Position numbers and translations under genes: made by a program
Notes under the pieces: generated by a model
The model's database searches: none
What the model saw: only the letters and a program-made list of their open reading frames with translations
What the model was told of the DNA's origin: nothing
Shown here: positions 13,401-26,419 of the stretch, one piece after another
Numbering within the stretch: the stretch's first letter is position 1
How the letters are laid out: each line of letters begins with the position of its first letter
Source: Lingula anatina
Taxonomy: Eukaryota > Brachiopoda > Lingulata > Lingulida > Lingulidae
DNA length: 64,000 bases
Assembly (NCBI RefSeq): GCF_001039355.2
Contig: NW_019775802.1
Coordinates: 565,816-629,815, forward strand
Direction: 5' to 3'

Positions 13401-16286
13401 AGACCAGCGTCCCTTTAACACCAGCTTATAGATTCTATATCTGTCCGTCAGTGCGGTATAAAAATATATATTGTGCTTCAATCAATGAGGAAGGCTACTT
13501 CCAATACACTGCTCGAAACGCTTTCAACGCTGTTAAACATCTAGTCAAGAAATCCATTCAAATGTCAGAGAAATACAGCGGAAAACTGCGAGTGGCTGAT
13601 TTTTCAGCGCCGATATGGAGAGACTATTGGGCTTCATTTGACATCTAAACGGCTTTAATTTGGCTAAGTATAAAGAAATGGTTTTTAGTTGGGGTGATGG
13701 CGTCATAAAAGCTTTTCCCAGAGTCAGAAGATAATAGTCCGTCTCCCATTTAAAAATGAAAATCAGTAGCTTGTTCTCGTAATCGACGTATGGTTTATTG
13801 ATTATTTGCCAAATTTACCTCGTTTCCCCCTGAATTGTAAACAAAATATCAAATGAGGTTTTATTAATACAATATCTGGTATTAAAGCGTATCGATAAGT
13901 ATGTTGTCGTTTTATTTTAAATGCACCGCGAGTCACTTTGAATCTTTCTCTTTCTGCAGAATAAGAAAGCCCTCATAATAAAGCATTTCTTTCAGTTCAA
14001 TCAGCAATTGATGCCGCGGGCTTTTACTCTTTAAAAAACCCATCCATAACAGACGCCACAGATAAGATTTGCTCAGGGTGATTTCCAAGAAAAGTGTCTA
14101 GTAGGTATACTTTGGAAATGTTCTGTTGTTGAACTTTAACATGTTGTGAGCTGTGTGTTAAAACCCTGTATTGGTTTTGTCAGCCTGCTGGAGATGGCAT
14201 TGTGTTCAAGAGATATTATTCACCTTACATTTTATCCAACGCCCTCGTTTCTTTCGTCAGTGTACTGTAGGTAATTGTAATGCTGGAGTAATGCCTCTTC
14301 ATCACTGGTCTGACAGGTGCACGCAAATACATTCATACATTCATACATAAATGCAAACAATCATACAAACATATATATATAAGGTACGCTAAAAAGGTAA
14401 GCACTCGCAGGTGCACGTGCATAGGCCTACCTATGCACACACATACTGTACATTTCAATCTTACAGTATGTTTACCGATGTTTCATGTGCAAAAGCAAGA
14501 ATTAATACTTTCTATACTTCTTACTGTCATATGCATATTGCAATTGTGTTTGTGAAAGATCAAGACTCAAAAGAAAAATGCAGAGCGCACATTGTATTTT
14601 CTTCCTCCTCACAGAATATGAAGACATTTAAATTTGAATGTAGGTGAGCATCATATGGGTGGTGATTGTAATGACGAAGGTTTTCGTAAGAAAGCAACAA
14701 TATTGACTATGAAAAAGTACTGTATGCACTGTCCAAGTTTCACAAGTAATCAAAAGCAGAGTGGAATCTCGCGTGAGAATCTAATAGTAACTGTCAACAA
14801 ATAACGGTCATTTGCGTTCTAGCAGTCTGCATAGCGTTTTAAGAACCTAATTCGACAAGGCAAACAATAACTTTCCCACAAAAACATTGAATCATGGTTG
14901 AAGGTTCGTCTTACCTAGATAATGCGGTCAGTAAGACGCGTGTCAGTTACTGCAGATATCCAGGCAATTTATTGACATTACTGAAGAACGAATGTCTTCA
15001 AGACAAACTCCTGTGTCTCATGAAGGAGATTTAATACAATACGTTTCAACTTCGTACTTTGCTGTCGGAGTTGTGCATCATACTGTGGAATTTAAACTAA
15101 CTTCTAAGCAGATTAATTCGTGTTAAAATGCTAACCCCATAACTGAAGAAATCACGCCACAGATAATTGAATGCGTTCACATAAGATCAACATTTTCATT
15201 TTGTGGGTACAGATAATATAGGCTCTAAAGGTAATCTTTTGCGCAGTTTTTGTTATGTATGTGAAATTATGTAATATCGAATGAGGAGAGTGACATTTCG
15301 GTTGAATCAAATTACTGCTTTAGACGTATGTTAAAAGATTTGTACTGCTTGCAAGCTTTAAACATTCCACCACTATTAGACCAAAGGGCACCTTTAACAT
15401 ATACATATACATATATATATATATGCACAGCAGTGTTTATAACTTCTTGTCATAAAAACGATGGAAGGACGGTGATAGGTGTGAAGAGAGGCTGAAAAAC
15501 AGTTTAACGTTTCAAATTTGTAGAGAAGCGTTTAATTTCTCCACGCTGCCAATGTTCGTTTGCAGTATATGGACAATATGATATATCTGAAGGATAACTG
15601 TTAACAGTCTCTGATTAATATAAATAACTAACTAACTAACTACTAACCAGTTAAAGGTTAAGAAAGAATTGAGCAAACAAAATTTGCACATGAACCTCTA
15701 TCACATAGTTACGGGTGGCTTGTTTCTCCAAGTAAAGGTCCTTCCACTTGGTCGGGAAATAACTGGAGGGAGCTGGGCTGTGAAGGTCTGATGAGCTTTT
15801 CCTAACTAATCGAATGGTCTGCATTTCAGGTTCGTCAAATATCCGTTGTTTGCTGCTCATTTTATTTTAATATGGAGAAATTCTCATTTCCCTAGGGTTA
15901 ATACAGCGAAAATATAACAACAGCCAAGAATATACATGTACATATGCCTTGCCTTCGAAATTCGGGCACACACGATGAGTGGCTTATTTCACCCTGCGTT
16001 TAGCTTGTTTACATTTTTACCAAGTGACAAAAGGCTTCTAACTTTTAAAGGAAGTTAGAAGTCTTAAAAAAGTTTTAACCCTCTTGCTGTTTCCAGTTTT
16101 AACTCTAATTTTAATTGTAATTATCTTTTGATACACTATCTTATTAGCCATTTTATTTTCACATCTTAAACTTCAGGATTTTACTATAATAATTACTATT
16201 TTCATCACTTTTAACAGTTCCGTTGGCATTCAAATTGCTAATATATTTTGTAGATATATATATTAACTGAATAATAAGAATTACTA

Positions 16287-16338
<52 letters not shown>
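16287..16338. repeat. (ATT)n microsatellite
   Basis: About 17 near-perfect trinucleotide units in non-coding AT-rich sequence. Confidence 0.95.
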
Positions 16339-19300
16339 GTTTGTGTCAAGTTCCTGTATTTACCCCTCTTTTGTCTAAGATATATGCAGCAATATTGGTC
16401 TTTGGCACTTTAGGCCTTGTCCTTACTACTAATTAATAACAGATTTTTTGCTCTAAATGTGAAAAGCCAAAGTTATGCTTGGTTTTTCACTCGTACATCT
16501 AACCGTAGTTTTGCAACGAGGGCAAAAGAGCTTTTTTTCCTAACGTCGTCATGCGGATGACAGCAGATGCATAATCTTAAACATAATACCTTGAGCATAA
16601 ATCCCAATTGGGCATGGAGATTTAATTAAGATTTGACACGTTGTATTTTTGCTACATTATAAGTCATAATTCGCCCCTGGACACCTACCAAATGATCACC
16701 ACACTTACTCGAACACGGCGGTGTTTTTGATGCGCAACCTTTTCCAAGTCCTTAGACGTACAAGTTGCCCGATTATATGTTAAATCTTTGACATTTCAAC
16801 ATGTCAAATAAAGCTGCTTTATTCGCAACGTTAGTCATTTTGACAGGTGTTGAACCTCGGGGCCTACCGAGTGCTCCAGTGCTGCAGATATGCTAATCCA
16901 TTAAAGATGTTGGTGACATTTGAAAATCACAATGTAGTTGACTTCAAACGTATCAGCTTGATCAGATGGTTTTGATAAAAATTGGACAATTATCAAAAGT
17001 CTAAAACAAATATCGTGAGAAATCCGGGCCTCTATTAAAATATATATTTCCTTTAAAAATCTCTGAAGCATCTTGATAAAACATGTTGGCTGTTCAGTAA
17101 AGAACTCATTGTTCCAGATATACCTGTAGGTATTCGTAATAAGAAAACCTTTATTATACTTGTACTTGGCAATGTTGACTTTACTTTGACAGTCACAACC
17201 ACACTTTTCCATCAACTTAGTTTATAGACATTTTGACAAAACAAAACACAAAAAACGCATTAGTTCTACAGTTTCATAAGTCCAAGCAATTACAGAGACT
17301 GGTACACGTTAAACATACATTAATTAATTTGGCTAGGTCCTTGGCGGACAAATTGACTGTAGGCGTTTAATATACTTACATCTAGATTAAATAACTGGAT
17401 ATATACTGTATAATAAGAACATATCAAAATTGAATGATGACCACCTACATGATTTTATTCCTCTCCATGCTTATATACGGTGGAAGTTAATTTTGTTGTC
17501 ATAGAGTATAACAAACAGAGTACAAGATGGAACTGTACATAATTAATAGCATTACATTCAAAAATGCAATTGTTTTAAGAATAGATAACATAATGCACAA
17601 CAAATAAAATATTAACAGTAGCAAGACGAACCGCCACGTTTCAGTTCAAGCAGATCTTATTAATAACGGGTATGTGGATATAATCAGCAGACGGTGGTGT
17701 ACTGGTAAACATTACACACAATGGCCATGGAAAATGCTCCGTTCGTGAAGAAAATATACCTCAGCAACCATAAGATCTCTAGAAACTGGGTGCATGCAGT
17801 GAATTACGTAACCCAGACTAAACATTAAATTACTTGAAAACGATCTCATTGAAATTGCAGCTGAGGTTACTGCATTATAGAAACATACTTCTTGGCACTT
17901 ATTAAAGGAAATTTACATACTGAATAAATTATTTAGGACATATCAAAAATAACTACAAAATAGATAAATAAACCATTTTACGTGACGTTCCAAAAAAAAA
18001 AAAAAAAATGAAAAAAAAGGGCTCTGTCACCTCCCTTCAGAGTTGGGGATCATGACTTAGAAATACATAAAGGTACATGGATATAGCAAATCAGTCTCAA
18101 TAACCCCTTTTGAAAAATATATAAATTTCATGATGGTATTGAGGACGAAATACATGCCCATGGGAGGAAACCATGAGAGACACCTACATACACTAAGAAG
18201 AGGCAACAGAAAAGGTGTGTGTGTGTGTTTGTGTGAAACTGGGGCCAGGAAAACATACCAACGATTCTCTTTTGTACCCGACTTAACATTCGAGAGTTTG
18301 TTTGTTTTTTATCTATTCATCATCTTCTACAAGTATAAATCAATATGTTTATAACATAAAACCGTTAGTTTCGGAGTAAATATGTATTTTACCCGAAATA
18401 GACAAAGATAGTCTTTTATGAAAAAAAATACAGTTAAATGTGAAAAGGCCTGTTTTGAGTCAAAGTAAACTGCTTAAATATGATAGCCAACTTTGTAAAT
18501 CGATATCGGCATGAGAGCGTTACACGAACGATTAGACTGCTAAGCCAAAGTCAGCTTCCGATGACTGTGCCGTGTAAATTTCTAGGCGATTTAAACTGAA
18601 AAGAAACCACGGTATTATTTGATGGGTCAATGGGTCATACGAGGTGAAACTTTTAGCTGCATATTACAATAAGCAAATTGTCTCAAAGGTTGTCATTCAG
18701 CTCAAAGATTGTCATTGTCATCCTCATTGGTAAGCCAAAACCACATTTAAATAAAATTAATTGCTTTAAAATTAAAGGTGCAAGCTCACAACACCCAATT
18801 AATACACAATGTCTCATTAATTCCGTAGGCCATGAGACTAATATCAAACCTGTATGTAATTATTCGCTGACGCACACTCGTGAGATTTTCAGTGGGTTAA
18901 TTGGTCTCACGAGAGGCAGTAGCCTTTTTCGGCCAGTAAATGAACGACTGGTGTTGAAATAAGAATAGTGATAGAGATTTTTGAGCTGATTCTAGTTCAT
19001 TTGTTATCCAACAGAGCACAGTTAATTCCCCTGCAGAATTCACACATGGTAAACTTTTTAATTATTCGCTTACAGGCCTACTGTGTATAACATAACCAGA
19101 AAAACGTGAACCATTCAAACTAAGTTTTGTTGTTCGGTATGCAGGAGAGATGATTGAAAAAGTAGTCACAAACCTGTAAGATGAAAACAAGTGCATGTAC
19201 CGGTAATGTCATGCAAATCCGTCATTGCGGCCATGGTATAAGGGTCTAAAGACATGCTTTTGAGACGAGAAGCAGTTTTAAATAATATTGCTAATCAATT

Positions 19301-20339
19301 ATTTTTTATGTACAGACAGGTGTGTCAGCCTATTGTCTTGCAACTCAAAGGAGTGATCAGTTTGACGAATATGCAGATCAAGTTCGAAAATAAGCTTAAT
19401 CAGTTAAGTTTTGATGAAGTTATGCCTTTTCATATAAGTGGTTTTTCTTCAGATTAAATTGTTAGGCATGTTAACAGTCTCATTATTGAACTAATTAGAT
19501 ATAAAAATGATGGTAAACCTGTTATCCTTTATTGTGTAATAAAGTGTCAAAAATGAAAATAAACTCATATCATTGCAGTTTGTCAGAATGAATCATTCGC
19601 TATGTTCAGAATCTCAGAATGGAGCCAATTGGACATTTTAAATTGTTTTTCTGATATTTTTCCTATGTCAACCATTTTCTTAGTTGATCCTATAAAAATG
19701 ACTGGAAATTGATTATTTTATGTGAAAAAGGTGTTGAAACTGGAAATAAACACAGTACTGTTATTTCTTGTTTACATTTTGGCATTTTCAAGGTGTGACA
19801 GCTATATTGGATTGTCATTTTTTATTGAATTTATGCAATTTTTGGTGAAATTTTCATTTTTCTCATTCTGGCATTTTCTAGGTATAAACTTGAACTCTCA
19901 TGGGCCTGAAGCCTTATGCTTTTACTTTCATCGGTATTACCTGCTGTGCATAATTAAAACTTGTTGTTGACCATGCAGTTAAGCATAACAGTATCCTATT
20001 TTTTTGCATTATTATTTTCTGCTTTTTGTATGTACATTTGACAGCTTTGCTGCCTTGTTTCCAACTTATGTCAGTCTAAACATATAAATCTTTTTTGAAA
20101 CCTGTTATTATTCTATAAAATTGAAAGGGCAGTTTTAGTATAAACCGTTTTGGCAGAAACACAGGTTATTTAAGAAGACGGGAACTGTTTTCATCAAATT
20201 GCCGATCAAAAAGATCGGCATGATACATTTCATTATGTGTTTTTGTGAAATGTTATTAAATTCCCAGTGTACTAGTATTCTATTCATTAAGCTTTTGATG
20301 TCGACTCTATCCATGTAAAATATTGTAGTTAAAAAACTT

Positions 20340-20720
20340 GAATCCGATGCACTGCGGTCGGATCTGGGATCACCCGAAATAGCCCAAAGTATCGCAATTT
20401 GCCGTAAAGTCAGGTGGAGTCTCGCGGGATTTGGAGTTGGGATCAGAAATAATGACAAAGACCATGATTGAGGTGCGGCGGCGAATGAAAGCTGACAGAA
20501 TTTATCTAAGGATATTTTCTGGCATGTTTTCGCTTGCGTTTTATACGTATAATTAGACGCATTTGAACACCAAAGCATATATTCACCATGCTTTGCATTT
20601 TACTAAACAACTTTCGTATTCCTAACAAGTTAATCCCACCTCACGCCGATTCTCGCACGTTTCCGAGTCTCGCATGACGTCATGCAATGCCCACAGCCTC
20701 GTTTTCAGCTGCCTCAAGAT
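20340..20720. promoter_or_regulatory. CpG-rich patch with a palindromic CRE/ATF-type site
   Basis: This stretch has clearly more CpG than its AT-rich surroundings. It contains the 14-bp palindrome GCATGACGTCATGC (672-685 of this kilobase, i.e. 20672-20685), with the CREB/ATF core TGACGTCA. This resembles an invertebrate promoter, but no transcript start or gene could be assigned on either side, so the call is speculative. A reverse-strand open frame (20135-20578) covers part of it and has no recognisable domain. Confidence 0.25.
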
Positions 20721-22497
20721 GATTTCCATTGACATTAATAACGTTTAAATAGCCAAGCTCTGATGCTCGGGGCAACATATTCTAGCTTTGATTGAAATAG
20801 ACTTCCAAAGAATGAGAGGACAAATTAGTCCTCAGATCACTTATTCCTGAAACCATATGAAAGGAGCCAAATTGAAGAGAGGACAACAATTCCATGAATC
20901 AGCTAATATGATCGATATTTTGTCGACAGAAGGTTATGTCCCCTAAGCTAAATGAGAAATTAAACAAAATTCTTTTGCCATTTTAATGGCAATTTGTTTG
21001 AAAGAGGGGAGGCGAAAATATACTGCACAAAACGACCAAAATACAAAATTAGTTCCCGCAAAGACCACTAAAATTTGAGCAGATAAGGTACAATTCACTT
21101 ATAACATTTACATGTAGGTTTGTTTAGTTTGTTTTCAACCAAGGCACCCTGAGCGAACAGTCATGTCTTGTCATTGGTTATTACTGTCAGTTGTAACAAA
21201 AACTTTCACGCTTACGCCCCGGTGATACTGAACTTGCAACTGCTTTGAAAACAAAATTCGTTCGCCAAGAGGTGCCAAGCCCGGTGTAAAAGCTCTGTTA
21301 CACCTGGCGTAAATGGGTATGTACTTGTACATGTATGAGTATCGTATGTGAAACCGATACGTGCATCTATGAGCGTTTGAAAGCAACCTTTTTCCAGCGT
21401 ATGAAAGTGGACATTCCTGTATAAGCAGCCTATTAAATTGGTTTTTGTTCATTTTATCTCCCTCTTCGTACGTACACCAACGTTTGTCTTCGTACTTGCG
21501 ACGTATACGGCGTATGCCTAAGTCTAACGAACCGCTATTTCTTTCAAACGTTATAACGTTACACATAGCGTATAGCACCAACGTACTGGAAAATTTACAC
21601 ATACGCAGACAAACATAAGAGATTCGTTTCTGGTATAAAGGTAAACGTTGGTGTACGCCCGCATACGCAGAAGGGGATAGAATATTTTGATAATGTTCAT
21701 AAATTTTCAGCTTTTGCGAGCGTTTGAGTCTACGTTACCCATACGTTAGCAAAAGGGATACGTAATGCATGCAGTAGAATAACATACAGTAACCAATATA
21801 GCTTTGCGTAGTAACGCAGTAGTTGCGAACGAGTAACGTATTGGTCGTATTTGTAACCATCGATTAGCCTATTTTACGTATGCCTAACGCGTGATTAGCG
21901 TTTGGAAAACGTATCCCATCTATTTATAGTCTGTGGTATAAATATAGCACCATTATCACATTATCATCATAGCTCTACCAGTTGGACAGGAGGGGGATAG
22001 CTCTTTTACAACACTGATTGGAACTGATCCAGTTGACAGCCCACCATTATAATGGTTTAATTTAAAAAATGGTATTTATTTAAGTGTTGTCAATGCCAAT
22101 AATGAACTGTATTTCGTGTTAAGTTCAATATCATAACCTTAACGTTACCTAAACGGACCAAAATATGGGGCACTCTCACACTATGTACAGCGTGTTGCAC
22201 TAACATATGAGTGAGTTCGTTGTTTTTACGCCGTTAAACGTTTTGCATATACATGCAGACGTTGGTGTTCGCTTATTTACTCAGAAGGAGTCGTACGTTA
22301 CCCGTATGTTACGCATACGTTAGGAATAAGCTAGACTGACGCTAAATATACGTAACAGCTAATTTTCTAATTCGGTGGTTTGATAAATGCAGCGTATGGG
22401 AAGCGTATATGAAACGTAATACTGACTAACTAGTAGCGTAATATTTTTTCATATTTGGCGATGTCATGTTTTTCCGATATGTATTCTATATCATTAT

Positions 22498-22501
22498 ATT
22501 T

Positions 22502-22536
<35 letters not shown>

Positions 22537-22538
22537 TT
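22498..22538. repeat. (TTTA)n microsatellite
   Basis: About ten tandem tetranucleotide units in non-coding sequence. Confidence 0.95.
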
Positions 22539-22599
22539 GCGATCTTGTAGATCTGGTAGACCGGATACTTGATGTCTTATCTTCCAAACATTAAGTAGT

Positions 22600-22740
22600 A
22601 GGACGAATTACTTGTGCTGTGGCGTTTGGCTGTGTTGTTCAAGCGCAAAAAATGGAAGACAGAGCTATTGCTTTGGATTCGAACCCACGGGAATAAGACC
22701 AGTATCTAAGCATACTTACCTACAACTACAATTTTGCAAG
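22600..22740 (-). mobile_element. Degenerate tRNA-derived SINE candidate
   Basis: On the minus strand a perfect RNA polymerase III B box, GGTTCGAATCC, sits near 22684-22674, preceded by CCGTG and followed by a short non-tRNA body. No cloverleaf can be closed and the A box is poor, so it is not an intact tRNA. Boundaries are approximate. Confidence 0.3.
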
Positions 22741-23317
22741 CTTCTGTTTTTTTTTTGTTTTTTTTTTGTCGTATTTATAGCCTAATCTACTGTTGCATAT
22801 TGATAGGACTTCATAATGAGAAATAGATTACAGTCATGTACCAGAAAGTGCCCCGCGACAGAGAGTCCGCTTCCAATTACTTTGTACAGGTGAGCCTCGC
22901 CCTAGATTTTGACCCACTTGGGTCAGACTAACCCTAACCATTATAACTATATGAAGGGCGGACTTTCTGTCACACTGACCCTCAGTTTCGTGACACCGGC
23001 CCCTACTGTCACAAACCTCACTAGACCGGTGTGACAAGAATGTTAGCTCTCTGGAAGTGCAGGGTCCCACATGATTAATATTAGCATAGGTTAGGGGCAG
23101 TGGGGGTATTAGGATTAGAATATGGGACAAATGTCACTTGTACAGGGTAATGGGAAACGGACCACAGTTCCTAGCAGACTACCATTCCTGTCATAAAGGC
23201 AACTCAGTTCAGTGTCTATATATGTCTCTGACAAGTCTTTTGGTCTCTGTTTTGCAAAACAATTTATGCCTCAAATAGGTTTTGGCAAAAGCTGCTAAAA
23301 TTACCTCAGACTGGGCG

Positions 23318-24831
23318 TCGTTTTCTTTTTCTTTAATCAGGGAGCAGGTCGCCGCTGAACATCTTGTAATCTTGTTTTTCCTGCAGCAGAGTCCTGTTTA
23401 TGTATTGCTGCACTTGTGATTCATGCCTACACAGCGCCTTTCCTCATAGTTATCAAAATCTGTTTTTGCCAGTCTTTTATCTCAGATATCGAAATGTTAC
23501 ACAGACCTTCATCGGATTATGGTAATTAAGGCGTGCATTATATTGCAATTCTCGAGTAAGTTGCTTTTATTTGGTATCCTAGGCAGGTATTTAATTCTGT
23601 GCTAGAGGACATGAAAGCAATAAAGAAAGAAGGCAGTGGGTTCGGGGCAAAATATTAATCAATTTTTATTCTACCTACACTTGCTTTGATTTTTTTGCGA
23701 TGACAGTAGTGCTTTATTGATATCAATCCTCTTGATATTTTAGACAAACGGTTCGTCACACGACACAAAAGCAACATAAATCTTTTTGACATAACTCAAG
23801 GTAATCAGAGGTGAGATATGAAAAAAGTATTTTTGAAAGGAAGGATCTCAATGTGATTGTATACATTCTTGATCAGAAAATTGTCACACACTCAAGTCCA
23901 TGTGTTTTTGTTTACAATTAATCACACCACAGCTGTAAACCGTTTGAAACGGTGTTTTTGTTTATTCCAAAGTGGTGAAACTATATAATGACATATGGTT
24001 CCATATGGGATACGATTAAACAACACCTAATTAAGGTTAAAGCATATTTATTTTATTATAATTATCATCATTATCATTGTTGCTATTATATCTCTGTACA
24101 TTTTCACAAGCTCAGTCTGGTGCAGAAAGTATGAATAAAGCATATTTATTTATTTCTCATTTTTCTAAAAGGTAGACTTTTTGGACCCTAAAAAGCAACA
24201 TTATGCAAAGGCAGTGCGCCTGTGGTCGATTGAAATACTCAAAGATTGCAAAGACAAACTGCCTGTTGTTGCATCATTTCCTCCTGAGTTGCAGAAAAAC
24301 CCATTGTTAAAGGGATAACAACCGTTCCTAAGATATCCATATTTCACAATAAATACATTGTAAATAACTCATAGAAATACAATAAATTCTATTTTACCCC
24401 CAAAACGGCAGTTAACACAAATTATTTTGGAATTTGTGCTTGCCATCACATCACGTGACCTCCATAGATGGCTACACTCTGTAATAATCTCTTAAGAGAT
24501 TATTACAAAAAACCAAACTTTTTTTAGAAAAAAAAACAGGGACTTATTTTGAATATTGGAATGGATTCATATACCATTGGTAAGTAATTGGAAAATTGTC
24601 CTTTACCCCAGGAAAATTCATTTTTTTTGGCCAAAATGAACAGTTGTTATCCCTTTGAAAAATATGTCTTACTAACAATCTCTTATACCCCCTTTACACT
24701 GGACGGCGTCCTTTCTGCGTCCTCTCTGCGACCATGAAATTTGGCATCGCTGTGGTCTTAATAAGGAAGCACGAGCACTGATTTTGTATCAGAAGAACGC
24801 TCAATGATTGGCCAGTTGTCGGCAGGTAAAA
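23318..24831. repeat. Copy 1 of a 1,514-bp near-perfect tandem duplication
   Basis: The sequence recurs at 24833-26346 with a constant offset of 1,515. The only difference I saw is 23712 (c) against 25227 (a). The two copies are separated by a single 'n' at 24832. Copy 1 stops in the middle of a transposable element that is complete only in copy 2. This looks like an overlap of two contig ends or two haplotypes that was not merged, though a genuine recent duplication is possible. Confidence 0.95.
24309..24656. mobile_element. TTAA-flanked MITE, copy A1
   Basis: Ends are inverted: AAAGGGATAACAACCGTTC on the left against GAACAGTTGTTATCCCTTT when the right end is read in place. The left flank is TTAA; the right flank reads TTGA, one step from TTAA. 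It is related along its length to 30353-30614. A 26-bp perfect palindrome lies near the middle (24481-24506). TTAA target sites point to the piggyBac or Kolobok superfamilies. The element is non-coding. Confidence 0.7.
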
Positions 24832-24832
24832 N

Positions 24833-26346
24833 TCGTTTTCTTTTTCTTTAATCAGGGAGCAGGTCGCCGCTGAACATCTTGTAATCTTGTTTTTCCTGCA
24901 GCAGAGTCCTGTTTATGTATTGCTGCACTTGTGATTCATGCCTACACAGCGCCTTTCCTCATAGTTATCAAAATCTGTTTTTGCCAGTCTTTTATCTCAG
25001 ATATCGAAATGTTACACAGACCTTCATCGGATTATGGTAATTAAGGCGTGCATTATATTGCAATTCTCGAGTAAGTTGCTTTTATTTGGTATCCTAGGCA
25101 GGTATTTAATTCTGTGCTAGAGGACATGAAAGCAATAAAGAAAGAAGGCAGTGGGTTCGGGGCAAAATATTAATCAATTTTTATTCTACCTACACTTGCT
25201 TTGATTTTTTTGCGATGACAGTAGTGATTTATTGATATCAATCCTCTTGATATTTTAGACAAACGGTTCGTCACACGACACAAAAGCAACATAAATCTTT
25301 TTGACATAACTCAAGGTAATCAGAGGTGAGATATGAAAAAAGTATTTTTGAAAGGAAGGATCTCAATGTGATTGTATACATTCTTGATCAGAAAATTGTC
25401 ACACACTCAAGTCCATGTGTTTTTGTTTACAATTAATCACACCACAGCTGTAAACCGTTTGAAACGGTGTTTTTGTTTATTCCAAAGTGGTGAAACTATA
25501 TAATGACATATGGTTCCATATGGGATACGATTAAACAACACCTAATTAAGGTTAAAGCATATTTATTTTATTATAATTATCATCATTATCATTGTTGCTA
25601 TTATATCTCTGTACATTTTCACAAGCTCAGTCTGGTGCAGAAAGTATGAATAAAGCATATTTATTTATTTCTCATTTTTCTAAAAGGTAGACTTTTTGGA
25701 CCCTAAAAAGCAACATTATGCAAAGGCAGTGCGCCTGTGGTCGATTGAAATACTCAAAGATTGCAAAGACAAACTGCCTGTTGTTGCATCATTTCCTCCT
25801 GAGTTGCAGAAAAACCCATTGTTAAAGGGATAACAACCGTTCCTAAGATATCCATATTTCACAATAAATACATTGTAAATAACTCATAGAAATACAATAA
25901 ATTCTATTTTACCCCCAAAACGGCAGTTAACACAAATTATTTTGGAATTTGTGCTTGCCATCACATCACGTGACCTCCATAGATGGCTACACTCTGTAAT
26001 AATCTCTTAAGAGATTATTACAAAAAACCAAACTTTTTTTAGAAAAAAAAACAGGGACTTATTTTGAATATTGGAATGGATTCATATACCATTGGTAAGT
26101 AATTGGAAAATTGTCCTTTACCCCAGGAAAATTCATTTTTTTTGGCCAAAATGAACAGTTGTTATCCCTTTGAAAAATATGTCTTACTAACAATCTCTTA
26201 TACCCCCTTTACACTGGACGGCGTCCTTTCTGCGTCCTCTCTGCGACCATGAAATTTGGCATCGCTGTGGTCTTAATAAGGAAGCACGAGCACTGATTTT
26301 GTATCAGAAGAACGCTCAATGATTGGCCAGTTGTCGGCAGGTAAAA
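24833..26346. repeat. Copy 2 of the 1,514-bp near-perfect tandem duplication
   Basis: Matches 23318-24831 at all positions compared except one. It continues uninterrupted into downstream sequence, so this copy is probably the true locus if the duplication is an artefact. It has no open frame of note. Confidence 0.95.
25824..26171. mobile_element. TTAA-flanked MITE, copy A2 (within the duplicated block)
   Basis: Identical by eye to 24309-24656 because it lies inside the tandem duplication, so it is probably not an independent insertion. Confidence 0.7.
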
Positions 26347-26419
26347 TATTATAATTTTTTAACTCTCAAATGGGGCCGTGCTGCTGGACGCAGAAAGGAC
26401 GCCGTCCAGTGTAAAGGGG
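26204..26419. mobile_element. MITE with perfect 34-bp terminal inverted repeats
   Basis: The left end 26204-26237 (starting CCCCTTTACACTGGACGG) is the exact reverse complement of 26386-26419. The 148-bp interior has no open frame. CTTACTAACAAT occurs just left of the element (near 26183-26194) and again right of it (26421-26432), which may reflect a target duplication or a rearranged flank. Perfect ends imply recent activity or selection for pairing. Superfamily not assigned. Confidence 0.75.

Larger units (their letters stand above)
2954..23317. other. ~20 kb stretch with no supportable gene
   Basis: AT-rich sequence with only short open frames on both strands, none with a recognisable domain or a convincing splice-consistent chain. 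It holds simple repeats (3546-3619, 7351-7416, 15403-15424, 16287-16338, 22498-22538), a 6063-6283 inverted-ended repeat, a CpG-rich patch near 20340-20720, and a CGTA-rich patch near 21170-22440. Small exons of an unrecognised gene or a non-coding RNA could be hidden here; I cannot exclude that by eye. Confidence 0.5.

Noticed and set aside
13451-13648. 65-codon plus-strand open frame with a balanced amino-acid composition
   Set aside because: No recognisable motif and no splice partners; too short to support on composition alone.
20135-20578. 147-codon minus-strand open frame, the longest in the gene desert
   Set aside because: No recognisable domain, no flanking splice logic, and it covers the edge of a CpG-rich patch, which lowers stop frequency by chance.
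21171-21602. 143-codon minus-strand open frame
   Set aside because: Lies in the CGTA-rich repeat patch, whose reverse words lack stops; no family resemblance.
22674-22684. Possible tRNA gene from a perfect B box on the minus strand
   Set aside because: No acceptor stem or anticodon arm can be paired around it; treated as a SINE remnant.
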